Shown here: piece by piece, positions 1 through 5,485 of the stretch | Layout of the letters: each line of letters starts with the position of its first letter | How positions within the stretch are numbered: position 1 is the first letter of the stretch | NCBI GenBank assembly: GCA_937871735.1 | Contig: CALMOI010000394.1 | Span: 1-7,255, forward strand | DNA: 7,255 bases | From: an uncultured Comamonadaceae bacterium | Lineage (GTDB): Bacteria; Pseudomonadota; Gammaproteobacteria; Burkholderiales; Burkholderiaceae_C | Reading direction: 5' to 3' | Program-made: the position numbers and the translations under genes | The notes under the pieces: model-generated | What the model was told of the DNA's origin: nothing | Seen by the model: only the letters and a program-made list of their open reading frames with translations | The model's database searches: none

Positions 1-970
1 CCATTTGCACCGGCGCATCGACCACCACTTTCACGCCGGGGAAGGTTTGCGTCAGCGTGCGGGTGATCAGCTCTCTTTTGGCTTGCCAGCGGGCAGATTC
101 TTGCCAGGCCCATGCGTTCAAGCCCACCAAGTGCGCCAGCGCCAGCAACACCAAACCCCAGCGCGCCGCCCGCCAAGCCGGGGCACGCCCGAACTCACGC
201 GCCGCACCGGCCAAGCGCTTGACCAGTCGGATGCGGCCCGTGCTGGCCAAGTCAAATTGCGCCAAATCCCACGGCGTTTGCGTGGACTGCACGTGGCGTT
301 GTGCGGCTTGTTGCAGGCGCACTTTGCAGTGCAACAGTTGTTCGGTCAGGGCGGCGATGGCGGGTTCGGCCAGCACTTCGGCGTTGTCGGGCAGACCGGC
401 TGCGCCCAAGGCGGTGCCCAGCGTGTCGGCGTGCAGCGGCAAGCGGGCCACGCCACCGACCACGCCGTCGCCGCTCAGCACCATCTGCGCGGAAGACTCG
501 GACTCACCCAGCACTTGCACGCGCAGCTCGCCCGCGTGGGGTGCGAACTCGGGCACGATGCGGCTGGCTGGGTGTCCGGCGGCTTCCAGTGTGTGCAGAT
601 GTTGGCTGAGCCAAGCGCGCTCGCACACCGCCACCCAAGCGGCTTGACCGGCACGCGCACCGGGCTCCAGCGCCAAGTGCAGGGTGTCGGGGTCGTCCAG
701 CAGGCGATCTTCCAGCAGGCTTTGCAGCACGGCGCGCAGGCGCGGGCTGCCAGGGCCGATGCCTGGCGGCAGTTCCACACGCTGCCACGACAGCGCAGCC
801 ACGGGCACGATGACCACGGTTTCGTCCACACCTCGGCCTGCATCGGGCAAGGTGGCGGCGGTGGCCACGGCAGACGCGGCCACGCTTTGCCCGTCAGGGC
901 TCGAAGCGTGGCTGTAGCGGGTGCTGGCATCCCCTGGGGTCAGGGGCAAAGTGATGATCAAGGTGCTCAT
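1..970 (-). CDS. gspL: Type II secretion system inner-membrane protein GspL (3' end outside window)
   Basis: GspL is a bitopic inner-membrane protein of the T2SS assembly platform. Its cytoplasmic domain recruits the ATPase GspE and its periplasmic part pairs with GspM. The window shows 323 codons from an ATG at 970. The first ~265 residues form a soluble cytoplasmic part containing PWDLAQFDL at about residues 233-241, a stretch typical of GspL just before the membrane. One hydrophobic, Trp-flanked helix follows at about residues 271-289 (WGLVLLALAHLVGLNAWAW), and then the start of the periplasmic domain (ending ...VVVDAPVQM at the edge). The family is usually about 400 residues, so the last quarter is missing. 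It lies 66 bases after gspK, the widest gap in the operon. No good Shine-Dalgarno precedes the ATG, and no upstream in-frame start is better. The call rests on family resemblance plus operon position. Confidence 0.9.
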   Translation of the reverse strand, partial: MSTLIITLPLTPGDASTRYSHASSPDGQSVAASAVATAATLPDAGRGVDETVVIVPVAALSWQRVELPPGIGPGSPRLRAVLQSLLEDRLLDDPDTLHLALEPGARAGQAAWVAVCERAWLSQHLHTLEAAGHPASRIVPEFAPHAGELRVQVLGESESSAQMVLSGDGVVGGVARLPLHADTLGTALGAAGLPDNAEVLAEPAIAALTEQLLHCKVRLQQAAQRHVQSTQTPWDLAQFDLASTGRIRLVKRLAGAAREFGRAPAWRAARWGLVLLALAHLVGLNAWAWQESARWQAKRELITRTLTQTFPGVKVVVDAPVQM

Positions 971-1036
971 GGGCGGGTCGTGTCGCGCATTGTAGAGAGG
1001 TGATGTGTCGCGATGGAGTGCGGCGTGGCGCAGTAA

Positions 1037-1993
1037 TCAGGAGGGCGCAACCAAGGGCGCAATGCCGTGTTCGCGCCACAGCGTGCGCACCGTCAGGCCG
1101 TCGCGCTGCACCACCGACACCTCTTCGACCACGCTGCGTTCGATGCGCAGCCGCCCACGCACTTCAAAAAAGCGCGAGCTGACCGAGAGTTGGCCGCTGT
1201 TGCTGCCACTGTCCACGCCAGACACCACTTTGGCCGCATCGCCCAAGCTGGTGTAGTGGCTGTTGGCCCGCGCTGCCACCAGTCGCTGAGCGTCGGCCAG
1301 GCTCAAGCCGTCAATGGCGGCGTACAAGGCTTCGGCGCTGGCGGTGTTGACGTTGAGCGTGGTGCGCTCGGGCAGCATGGTGACGTAAGGGCGCAGCAGG
1401 GCCACGGTTTGCGGGCTCAGTCCCAGCCAGATCAGTTGCTCGACCCGTTGCGGCCGCAGCGGCACGCCAACGCTGCTGCCGTTGCCATCGTTGCCCTTTT
1501 GGGCCAGCAGCAGTTGCGTGGTCAACAGCGTCAGCTCGCTGGGCGGCAGACCGAGCAGACGAAACAGGCGGCTGAAGGCTTGTTGCGCGGTGGCCGAGAG
1601 CTTGTTGTCTTCAATCAAGTTGTTGACGTTCAGCCGCCCTTGCAGATCTGTGATTTGCCCGGACAAAAATGCGTCTTGTGCGGGGTCGTCCACGCTGGTG
1701 GCATCGGTAGACAAGAAGGTGGACAGCCGCGCTTCTTGCAGCCCCACGGCCCAAGGTTCGGCCAGATGGTCGGCTCCGCCGGTGCGGGCATCTTCGCGCA
1801 AGATGAGGCGGGCCCAATCAAGCGCGCCATTCAAAATCCAGCCCGATTGCACGCGGGCGCGTTCGGCGCTTTCGACTTCCACACTGCGCCATTGCTGCCA
1901 CAGCGCCGCCGCGCTCAAGGTGGCGACCAAGGTCACGGTCAGCATGGCCAGCAGCAGCGCGGCTCCGCGTTGGCGTTGGCGTTGGCGCGTCAT
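1037..1993 (-). CDS. gspK: Type II secretion minor pseudopilin GspK
   Basis: GspK is the largest minor pseudopilin. With GspI and GspJ it forms the tip complex that primes pseudopilus assembly in the inner membrane and periplasm. The product has 318 residues, normal for the family. A short basic leader ends at Gly10, the predicted prepilin peptidase site (G|AALLLAMLTV), followed by a hydrophobic helix at about 11-31. GspK characteristically lacks the Glu at mature position 5, and it is Leu here. Other family marks are DWARLILRED (59-68), ITDLQGRLNVNNL (114-126), LPERTTLNVNTASAEAL (207-223) and SRFFEVRGRLR (273-283). The start at 1993 is supported by a GGAGG nine bases upstream (2003-2007) and by the 4-base ATGA overlap with gspJ. 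The frame stays open to 2329, but that extension lies inside gspJ and would bury the leader, so it is rejected. The leader contains a QRQRQR run from a 6-bp tandem repeat. Confidence 0.95.
   Translation of the reverse strand: MTRQRQRQRGAALLLAMLTVTLVATLSAAALWQQWRSVEVESAERARVQSGWILNGALDWARLILREDARTGGADHLAEPWAVGLQEARLSTFLSTDATSVDDPAQDAFLSGQITDLQGRLNVNNLIEDNKLSATAQQAFSRLFRLLGLPPSELTLLTTQLLLAQKGNDGNGSSVGVPLRPQRVEQLIWLGLSPQTVALLRPYVTMLPERTTLNVNTASAEALYAAIDGLSLADAQRLVAARANSHYTSLGDAAKVVSGVDSGSNSGQLSVSSRFFEVRGRLRIERSVVEEVSVVQRDGLTVRTLWREHGIAPLVAPS
1969..1986. repeat. GTTGGC x3 tandem repeat in the gspK leader codons
   Basis: Three perfect copies of the hexamer GTTGGC (1969-1974, 1975-1980, 1981-1986) encode the repeating Gln-Arg pairs of the GspK leader (MTRQRQRQRG) on the minus strand. 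Copy-number change by slippage would keep the reading frame and alter only the positive charge and length of the leader. Confidence 0.8.
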
Positions 1994-2718
1994 GATTTCG
2001 CGCCTCCGGTGGCGGGTTGCACCCAGTCCAGCGTGATCTTGCCGCTCAAGGCTGAGCCGGGCGGCAGCGTCAGCACCACGCGCACGCCGTCGGGCAAGTC
2101 GGGATTGATGGCGGTGGTGGTGGTTCCGGCTGTGGTGCCGCTGCTGGACAGTGGGTTGCTCCAAGCGTCGTTGCGGAAGTAAAACAACTGCCAGTTTTCC
2201 AGCCCGAGCACAGCGATTTCCCGTTTTTTGTCGGGATCGCTGGGGTTTTGCGCCCAGCGTTCGGCTTGCGTCCAGGCCAGCGTCCAGTCTTGCAGTGTGA
2301 CGACGGGCGGCGATTGCCAGCGCAGCCATTGGCCTTGGGCATCGGCGCGGCGTGTCCAGGCCACCACGCGCAGCGCGTCGCTGGCCGAGGCGCTGCCGCG
2401 CCGGGTGATGCGCAGCGCTTGGCCGTTCCAGTCCAAGCTGGTGATGTGGTTGGTGGTGGCGATGGCGTCTAAGTCAGCTTTCCACTGCGCGAGGCCGGTT
2501 TGCAGCGTCAGCACTTCGTCGGCGCGGGCTTGGGTCACGGTTTGGGCGCGGCTCATGCCGTCCAAGCCGCGCCAGCTCATCACGGCCAACAGCGACAGCG
2601 CGGCCAGCGCCACCAGCAGCTCAATCAAGGTGAAGCCGCGTCGGCGTGAGTGCGGACTGGGCGCGCAGCGGGCGGGCGTGGCGGGTGACATAGAAGCGAT
2701 CAGGTCGGGCGAGCGCAT
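1990..2718 (-). CDS. gspJ: Type II secretion minor pseudopilin GspJ
   Basis: GspJ is a minor pseudopilin of the GspI-J-K tip complex. The 242-residue product has a prepilin-type signal, with processing expected after Gly28 (RRRG|FTLIELLVALAAL). Glu at mature position 5 is present and a hydrophobic helix runs to about residue 48. The following MSWRGLDGM and the C-terminal PDGVRVVLTLPP...KITLDWVQP region are typical of beta-proteobacterial GspJ. The start at 2718 overlaps the gspI stop as TGATG, suggesting translational coupling. An in-frame ATG at 2691 would shorten the leader from 28 to 19 residues. Neither has a strong Shine-Dalgarno, so the exact start is uncertain. The stop overlaps the gspK start by 4 bases (ATGA). 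Identity rests on the pseudopilin signal, the size and the G-H-I-J-K order. Confidence 0.94.
   Translation of the reverse strand: MRSPDLIASMSPATPARCAPSPHSRRRGFTLIELLVALAALSLLAVMSWRGLDGMSRAQTVTQARADEVLTLQTGLAQWKADLDAIATTNHITSLDWNGQALRITRRGSASASDALRVVAWTRRADAQGQWLRWQSPPVVTLQDWTLAWTQAERWAQNPSDPDKKREIAVLGLENWQLFYFRNDAWSNPLSSSGTTAGTTTTAINPDLPDGVRVVLTLPPGSALSGKITLDWVQPATGGAKS
2003..2007 (-). promoter_or_regulatory. Shine-Dalgarno of gspK, inside gspJ
   Basis: GGAGG on the minus strand lies nine bases upstream of the gspK ATG at 1993 and within the last codons of gspJ. It is the best ribosome binding site in the operon. It settles the gspK start against the longer open frame that reaches back to 2329. 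Confidence 0.75.
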
Positions 2719-3122
2719 CAGTAGCGGCCCACGATGGTGGAGAGACTCAGCACCGGATTGCCCTCTTGCACCACGCGGGCCGTCACGCGGCGAAACGACG
2801 GGTTGGGCGTGGGCTGCACGTTCAAGGTCAGGTCAAAGCTGCGCCCGGCTTGTTCGCAGGTGACGCTGCTTTCGCCCACGCTGGGCATTTGCCGCGATAG
2901 GCGGGTTTTGATGAGCTCGTTTTCCGCGCAGACGTGGGCCAGCAAGATGTCGGACTGGCGCAGTGCGTTGTGGGTCAGCGCGGAGGTGGCTTGCAGTCCG
3001 GCGCTGAGCGCGATGGCCACAATGCCCAGCGCCACCAGCACTTCAATCAAGGTGAAGCCGTGCGCGCGCTGTGCGGGCCGTGTGATGTGCAGACGTGCGG
3101 GGCTGACCGAGGTGAGATTCAT
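2718..3122 (-). CDS. gspI: Type II secretion minor pseudopilin GspI
   Basis: GspI is the minor pseudopilin that nucleates the tip complex with GspJ and GspK. The 134-residue product matches the usual small size. The prepilin peptidase site is after Gly22 (RAHG|FTLIEVLVALGIVAIALSAG), with Glu at mature position 5 and a hydrophobic helix to about residue 42. The C-terminal ATIVGRY-like ending (LSLSTIVGRY) is common in beta-proteobacterial GspI. Two cysteines, Cys65 (AHVCAENEL) and Cys89 (VTCEQAG), sit in the periplasmic domain and could form a disulfide. The ATG at 3122 gives a normal leader. The frame is open further upstream to 3278, but that part lies inside gspH and is proline-rich and out of character. 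It starts 31 bases after the gspH stop, without an obvious Shine-Dalgarno, and its stop overlaps the gspJ ATG. Confidence 0.94.
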   Translation of the reverse strand: MNLTSVSPARLHITRPAQRAHGFTLIEVLVALGIVAIALSAGLQATSALTHNALRQSDILLAHVCAENELIKTRLSRQMPSVGESSVTCEQAGRSFDLTLNVQPTPNPSFRRVTARVVQEGNPVLSLSTIVGRY

Positions 3123-3153
3123 GCGCAAAAAAAGAGCGGCGAGCGGCGGCGGT

Positions 3154-3654
3154 TCAGGGGCTGGCAACGGGAGCCGCGTCCGCGCTTTGCACGGTGAAGG
3201 GGTGCAGGCCGTCGGTGGCCACGCGCAGGGCTTGGCCGGGCGCGCTGGTGTTGATGAGCGTGACAGATTGCGGGTCAATCATGGGTTCTGGCCCCAGTTG
3301 CAGCGTGCCGGAGCCGCTGGCCGTGGTGCCGTCATGGAGCCAACGCTGAGGCTGGGCTGTCGTGCTGGCGGGGCCGCTGTTAGATGCGGAGGGCAGGCCG
3401 TCAAACACAAAGCCTTCTGGCGTGGCGCGCCATATCACTGGCACGCCCGCAGCGCGAGACTGAATGCGCGCGCCTTCCAGCAGCGCCGCCAGCCGCTGTG
3501 CGTCGCGCTCCAGCGTGGTGGACGATGAGTCGCGCATCGCCAATCCCACCCCCGCCGTGCCGATGGCGATGATGACCATCACCACCAGCAGTTCAATCAG
3601 CGTGAAACCGTGGGCGTGGCGGCGTGGCTTATTGCCAGCTGCCGATGTCCGCAT
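3154..3654 (-). CDS. gspH: Type II secretion minor pseudopilin GspH
   Basis: GspH is a minor pseudopilin thought to link the GspI-J-K tip to the GspG shaft. The 166-residue product has processing expected after Gly16 (RRHAHG|FTLIELLVVMVIIAIGTAG), Glu at mature position 5 and a hydrophobic helix to about residue 38. ERDAQRLAALLEGARIQSRAAGVPVIWRATPEGFVF (split here as residues about 49-84) is the amphipathic helix and strand pattern of the GspH/FimT fold, ending at a VFDG turn. The ATG at 3654 was chosen because GAGGG lies five bases upstream (3660-3664). A GTG at 3669 would add five residues. The gene starts inside the end of gspG, overlapping it by 26 bases, so its ribosome binding site lies within gspG coding sequence and translation of the two is probably coupled. 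Confidence 0.93.
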   Translation of the reverse strand: MRTSAAGNKPRRHAHGFTLIELLVVMVIIAIGTAGVGLAMRDSSSTTLERDAQRLAALLEGARIQSRAAGVPVIWRATPEGFVFDGLPSASNSGPASTTAQPQRWLHDGTTASGSGTLQLGPEPMIDPQSVTLINTSAPGQALRVATDGLHPFTVQSADAAPVASP

Positions 3655-4093
3655 TCTTGCCCTCGCCACCGGATTGGCCGTCTGCGCCGAAGGACATCAC
3701 ATCAATTTCGCCCTTCACGCCAGGGTTGAGGTACTGGTACGGGCGGCCCCACGGGTCGCTGGGCAGTTTTTCGAGGTAAGGCTTCCAGTTGCCAGGAATC
3801 GGGCCGCTGTTGGGCTTGGCGATCAGGGCTTGCAGACCCTGTTCGGCGGTGGGATAGCGTTGGTTGTCGAGCTTGTAGAGCTTGAGCGCTTGCATGACGT
3901 TGGTCACGTCGGTGTGCGCGGCGGTGACGCGGGCATCGTCAGCGCGGTCAAGCACGTTGGGCACGATCAGCGCAGCCAGCACGCCAATGATGACCAGCAC
4001 CACCATCAATTCAATCAGGGTGAAGCCGCGCGCGCTGGAGCGGCGGGCAGCGGTCAAGCGTGCGTGACAAAAAGAGGAAATACGGGAGGTCAT
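3629..4093 (-). CDS. gspG: Type II secretion major pseudopilin GspG
   Basis: GspG is the major pseudopilin that polymerises into the T2SS pseudopilus. The 154-residue product has a basic 23-residue leader cut after Gly23 (SSARG|FTLIELMVVLVIIGVLAAL), Glu at mature position 5, and the hydrophobic helix continuing into IVPNVLDRADDAR. Strong family marks follow: ALKLYKLDNQRYPTAEQGL (69-87), LPSDPWGRPYQYLNPG (110-125) and the C-terminal SFGADGQSGGEGKNADIGSW loop (134-153), which in GspG proteins binds calcium. The major role is indicated by this loop and by its first place in the operon. In-frame ATGs at 4126, 4129 and 4135 would lengthen the leader. 4093 gives the most usual length, though no strong Shine-Dalgarno is visible. 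Its start lies 45 bases from the divergent gspC. Confidence 0.96.
   Translation of the reverse strand: MTSRISSFCHARLTAARRSSARGFTLIELMVVLVIIGVLAALIVPNVLDRADDARVTAAHTDVTNVMQALKLYKLDNQRYPTAEQGLQALIAKPNSGPIPGNWKPYLEKLPSDPWGRPYQYLNPGVKGEIDVMSFGADGQSGGEGKNADIGSWQ
3660..3664 (-). promoter_or_regulatory. Shine-Dalgarno of gspH, inside gspG
   Basis: GAGGG on the minus strand ends five bases before the ATG at 3654. It lies in the gspG C-terminal codons (the GEGKN part of the calcium loop), so that stretch serves both as coding sequence and as the gspH ribosome binding site. It favours ATG 3654 over GTG 3669. Confidence 0.65.
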
Positions 4094-4138
4094 GAGGGAG
4101 CCTGTAGGTCTGTCGTTCGCTTCCATCATAATCATCCG
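4094..4138. promoter_or_regulatory. Cramped divergent gspG/gspC intergenic region
   Basis: Only 45 bases separate the chosen gspG start (minus strand) from the gspC start (plus strand). Anything that starts transcription of the pseudopilin operon must lie here or inside gspC, and the gspC promoter must lie here or inside gspG. I see no convincing -35/-10 pair on either strand. The stretch next to gspC (about 4121-4137) is the AT-richest part. A 5-bp inverted pair, CCATC (4123-4127) and GATGG (4138-4142), flanks the gspC start. The regulatory role is inferred from gene orientation only. Confidence 0.35.
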
Positions 4139-4591
4139 ATGGTGACAAACTCGCAAATCAAGTGGTGGTCGCGTGGTATCACGCTGGTTGTTTGGACGCT
4201 GGCGGCTGCCAGCGCCGCGTGGTGGGGCTTGCGTGCCAGTGTGGGTACAGCGGTCACCGCACCGCCCGCTGCGGCCATCTCCACGAATGAACCCAGCGCT
4301 GATGCGGGCGCAGTCGGGCGGGTGTTGGGTGCGGTGACGCAGGTGTCACCGACGATGCCGGTGGTCAATGCGGCCAGCCGTTACGCCTTGCTGGGCGTGG
4401 TGGCAGGGCGCTCTGAGGGCGGCGCTGCGCTGATCTCGATTGATGGCAAGCCTGCCAAACCCTACCGCGTCGGTGCCAGCTTAGAAGGCGACTTGACGCT
4501 GCAAGCGGTTGAACCTCGCCGCGCTCGTTTGGGGGGAACTGCCGCAGGGGCTGCCAGCATGGTGCTGGACTTGCCCCCCGTCAAACGCTGA
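4139..4591 (+). CDS. gspC: Short GspC-like T2SS protein with one membrane helix and HR domain
   Basis: GspC links the inner-membrane platform to the secretin GspD through its periplasmic homology region (HR). The 150-residue product has a short N-terminal cytoplasmic tail and one membrane helix at about residues 13-32 (ITLVVWTLAAASAAWWGL). A low-complexity Ala/Pro/Thr linker (about 38-78) follows. Then comes a segment matching the HR pattern (RYALLGVVAG at 81-90, ALISIDGKPAKPYRVG at 97-112, then LQAVEPRRARLGG). It ends soon after at VLDLPPVKR. Classical GspC is about 270-300 residues and carries a PDZ or coiled-coil domain after the HR, and both are absent here. Small GspC proteins encoded opposite to gspG are known in Burkholderiales, so I take this as a natural short form. 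The ATG at 4139 gives a proper tail and helix; GTG at 4142 is an alternative. No Shine-Dalgarno is visible. Confidence 0.82.
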   Translation: MVTNSQIKWWSRGITLVVWTLAAASAAWWGLRASVGTAVTAPPAAAISTNEPSADAGAVGRVLGAVTQVSPTMPVVNAASRYALLGVVAGRSEGGAALISIDGKPAKPYRVGASLEGDLTLQAVEPRRARLGGTAAGAASMVLDLPPVKR

Positions 4592-4608
4592 TTCGTGGTG
4601 CTGCTGAC

Positions 4609-5388
4609 TCAGCGCAAATCACCATACTGCGTGGGGCTGAGCAGCGGATACGGGTCATCTTCCGGTTCGTGTTGAACCAGTGTGGCCTGCTGGTCTTGGT
4701 CGGCGGGCATTTCAGATTCGATGATCTCGGTGTTTTCGTAGCCTGTCAGCAAAGCTGGGTTGGTGCTGGGCTCCATTGGCGCAGCGGAACCACCCGCTGC
4801 CAACACACGCCTCAACGCGGACACTTCGTCAGCTAGCACTGGCTCGAAGCCGGGCTTGTCTGGTGTAGTCGGTGGGGCAGAAACCGCCGGGGTGGGTGCA
4901 GGTGTGGCGACGGGCGCGGGTGTTGGAGATGGCGCTGCTGTTGTCGATGCAGCGGGGGCGGGTGCACGTCCTGTGGGCACGGGCACATCTGCTCGCCAGT
5001 ACACCGCCGACACGATGATGTTGTGCCGGACTTTGGCGGTGCGGCAAATTACCGGCTCAATCTCAGCAAGCTGTGAAATGTCTGCGCCAAATGCCTCGGG
5101 CAAATCCATCATCACGATGAAGCGCAACCCCTTCGGGTCGGTCGCCAGAACTTTGAACTTGAAGTTACTGGACAAGATGCCGACCCGAACCATCGACTCG
5201 CGTACCACGGAGTAGAGCTGCTCACGCATCTTGGCACGCTCAGTTTTGAGCCGATCAGCGCTGTGATCGTTGATCTGGCTGGGCGCGTAATCCGCCACTT
5301 TGGCCGGTGTGTTGACCACAGGGCGGTGCCCCGGCTCGCGCCCAGGATGCGTGCCCGACTTAGGTTTGAACCAGCTGAAGAGTGTCAT
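4609..5388 (-). CDS. Unrecognised protein with folded N-terminal domain, Pro/Ala linker and acidic C-terminus
   Basis: I do not recognise this gene. The 259-residue product has no signal peptide or membrane helix, so it is probably cytoplasmic. Residues 1-45 are basic and variable-looking (MTLFSWFKPK...). About 46-133 looks like a compact alpha/beta domain: a charged helix (RLKTERAKMREQLYSVVRESMVRVG), strands FKFKVLATD and RFIVMMDL, then HNIIVSAVYWRAD. Residues 135-180 are a Pro/Ala/Thr linker. A short helix ADEVSALRRVLAAG (187-200) and a strongly acidic tail follow (about 218-247), ending in SPTQYGDLR. Tripartite architecture and normal codon use argue for a real gene. An in-frame GTG at 5400 would add four residues (MKKL), and neither start has a clear Shine-Dalgarno. 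It converges on gspC with 17 bases between stops and follows ilvA at 97 bases. A link with secretion or isoleucine synthesis is not shown. Confidence 0.75.
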   Translation of the reverse strand: MTLFSWFKPKSGTHPGREPGHRPVVNTPAKVADYAPSQINDHSADRLKTERAKMREQLYSVVRESMVRVGILSSNFKFKVLATDPKGLRFIVMMDLPEAFGADISQLAEIEPVICRTAKVRHNIIVSAVYWRADVPVPTGRAPAPAASTTAAPSPTPAPVATPAPTPAVSAPPTTPDKPGFEPVLADEVSALRRVLAAGGSAAPMEPSTNPALLTGYENTEIIESEMPADQDQQATLVQHEPEDDPYPLLSPTQYGDLR

Positions 5389-5485
5389 GAGTTTTTTCAC
5401 GTGGAGGGCAGCAGGCGCATGGCTGTTAGTGTCGGTACTTTAGCTTGCAATCCTCGATATTTTCTTGACAACACTCAGCGGTTTT
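5389..5485. other. AT-richer gap between ilvA and the unrecognised gene
   Basis: This 97-base gap is clearly richer in A and T than its surroundings, especially 5425-5485. It probably contains the minus-strand promoter of the gene at 4609-5388. On the minus strand TTGTCA (5471-5466) resembles a -35 box, but no good -10 follows at 16-18 bases. On the plus strand TTGACA (5465-5470) is a perfect -35 hexamer, but it points into the ilvA 3' end and has only a poor -10. No intrinsic terminator with a U-run is visible after ilvA, so read-through from ilvA into the next gene is possible. Confidence 0.3.

Noticed and set aside
5..1003. Long plus-strand open frame of 332 codons opposite gspL
   Set aside because: It is antisense to a convincing gspL and its translation is Gln/His/Gly/Arg-rich low complexity, as expected from the shadow of a GC-rich gene.
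1067..2182. Long plus-strand open frame of 371 codons opposite gspK and gspJ
   Set aside because: It spans two real genes on the other strand, is Gln/Gly/Ala/His-rich without any motif, and has no start signal; it is a GC-rich shadow.
3464..4138. Upstream extension of the gspC frame through gspG and gspH
   Set aside because: The frame is open by chance opposite two confirmed genes. The real protein starts at 4139, where a tail and membrane helix begin.
5415..5445. Possible FliA (sigma-28) promoter before the unrecognised gene: TAAAGT, 13 bases, then GCC
   Set aside because: TAAAG fits the -35, but the -10 matches only the first three of eight positions of GCCGATAA, so the resemblance is too weak to call.
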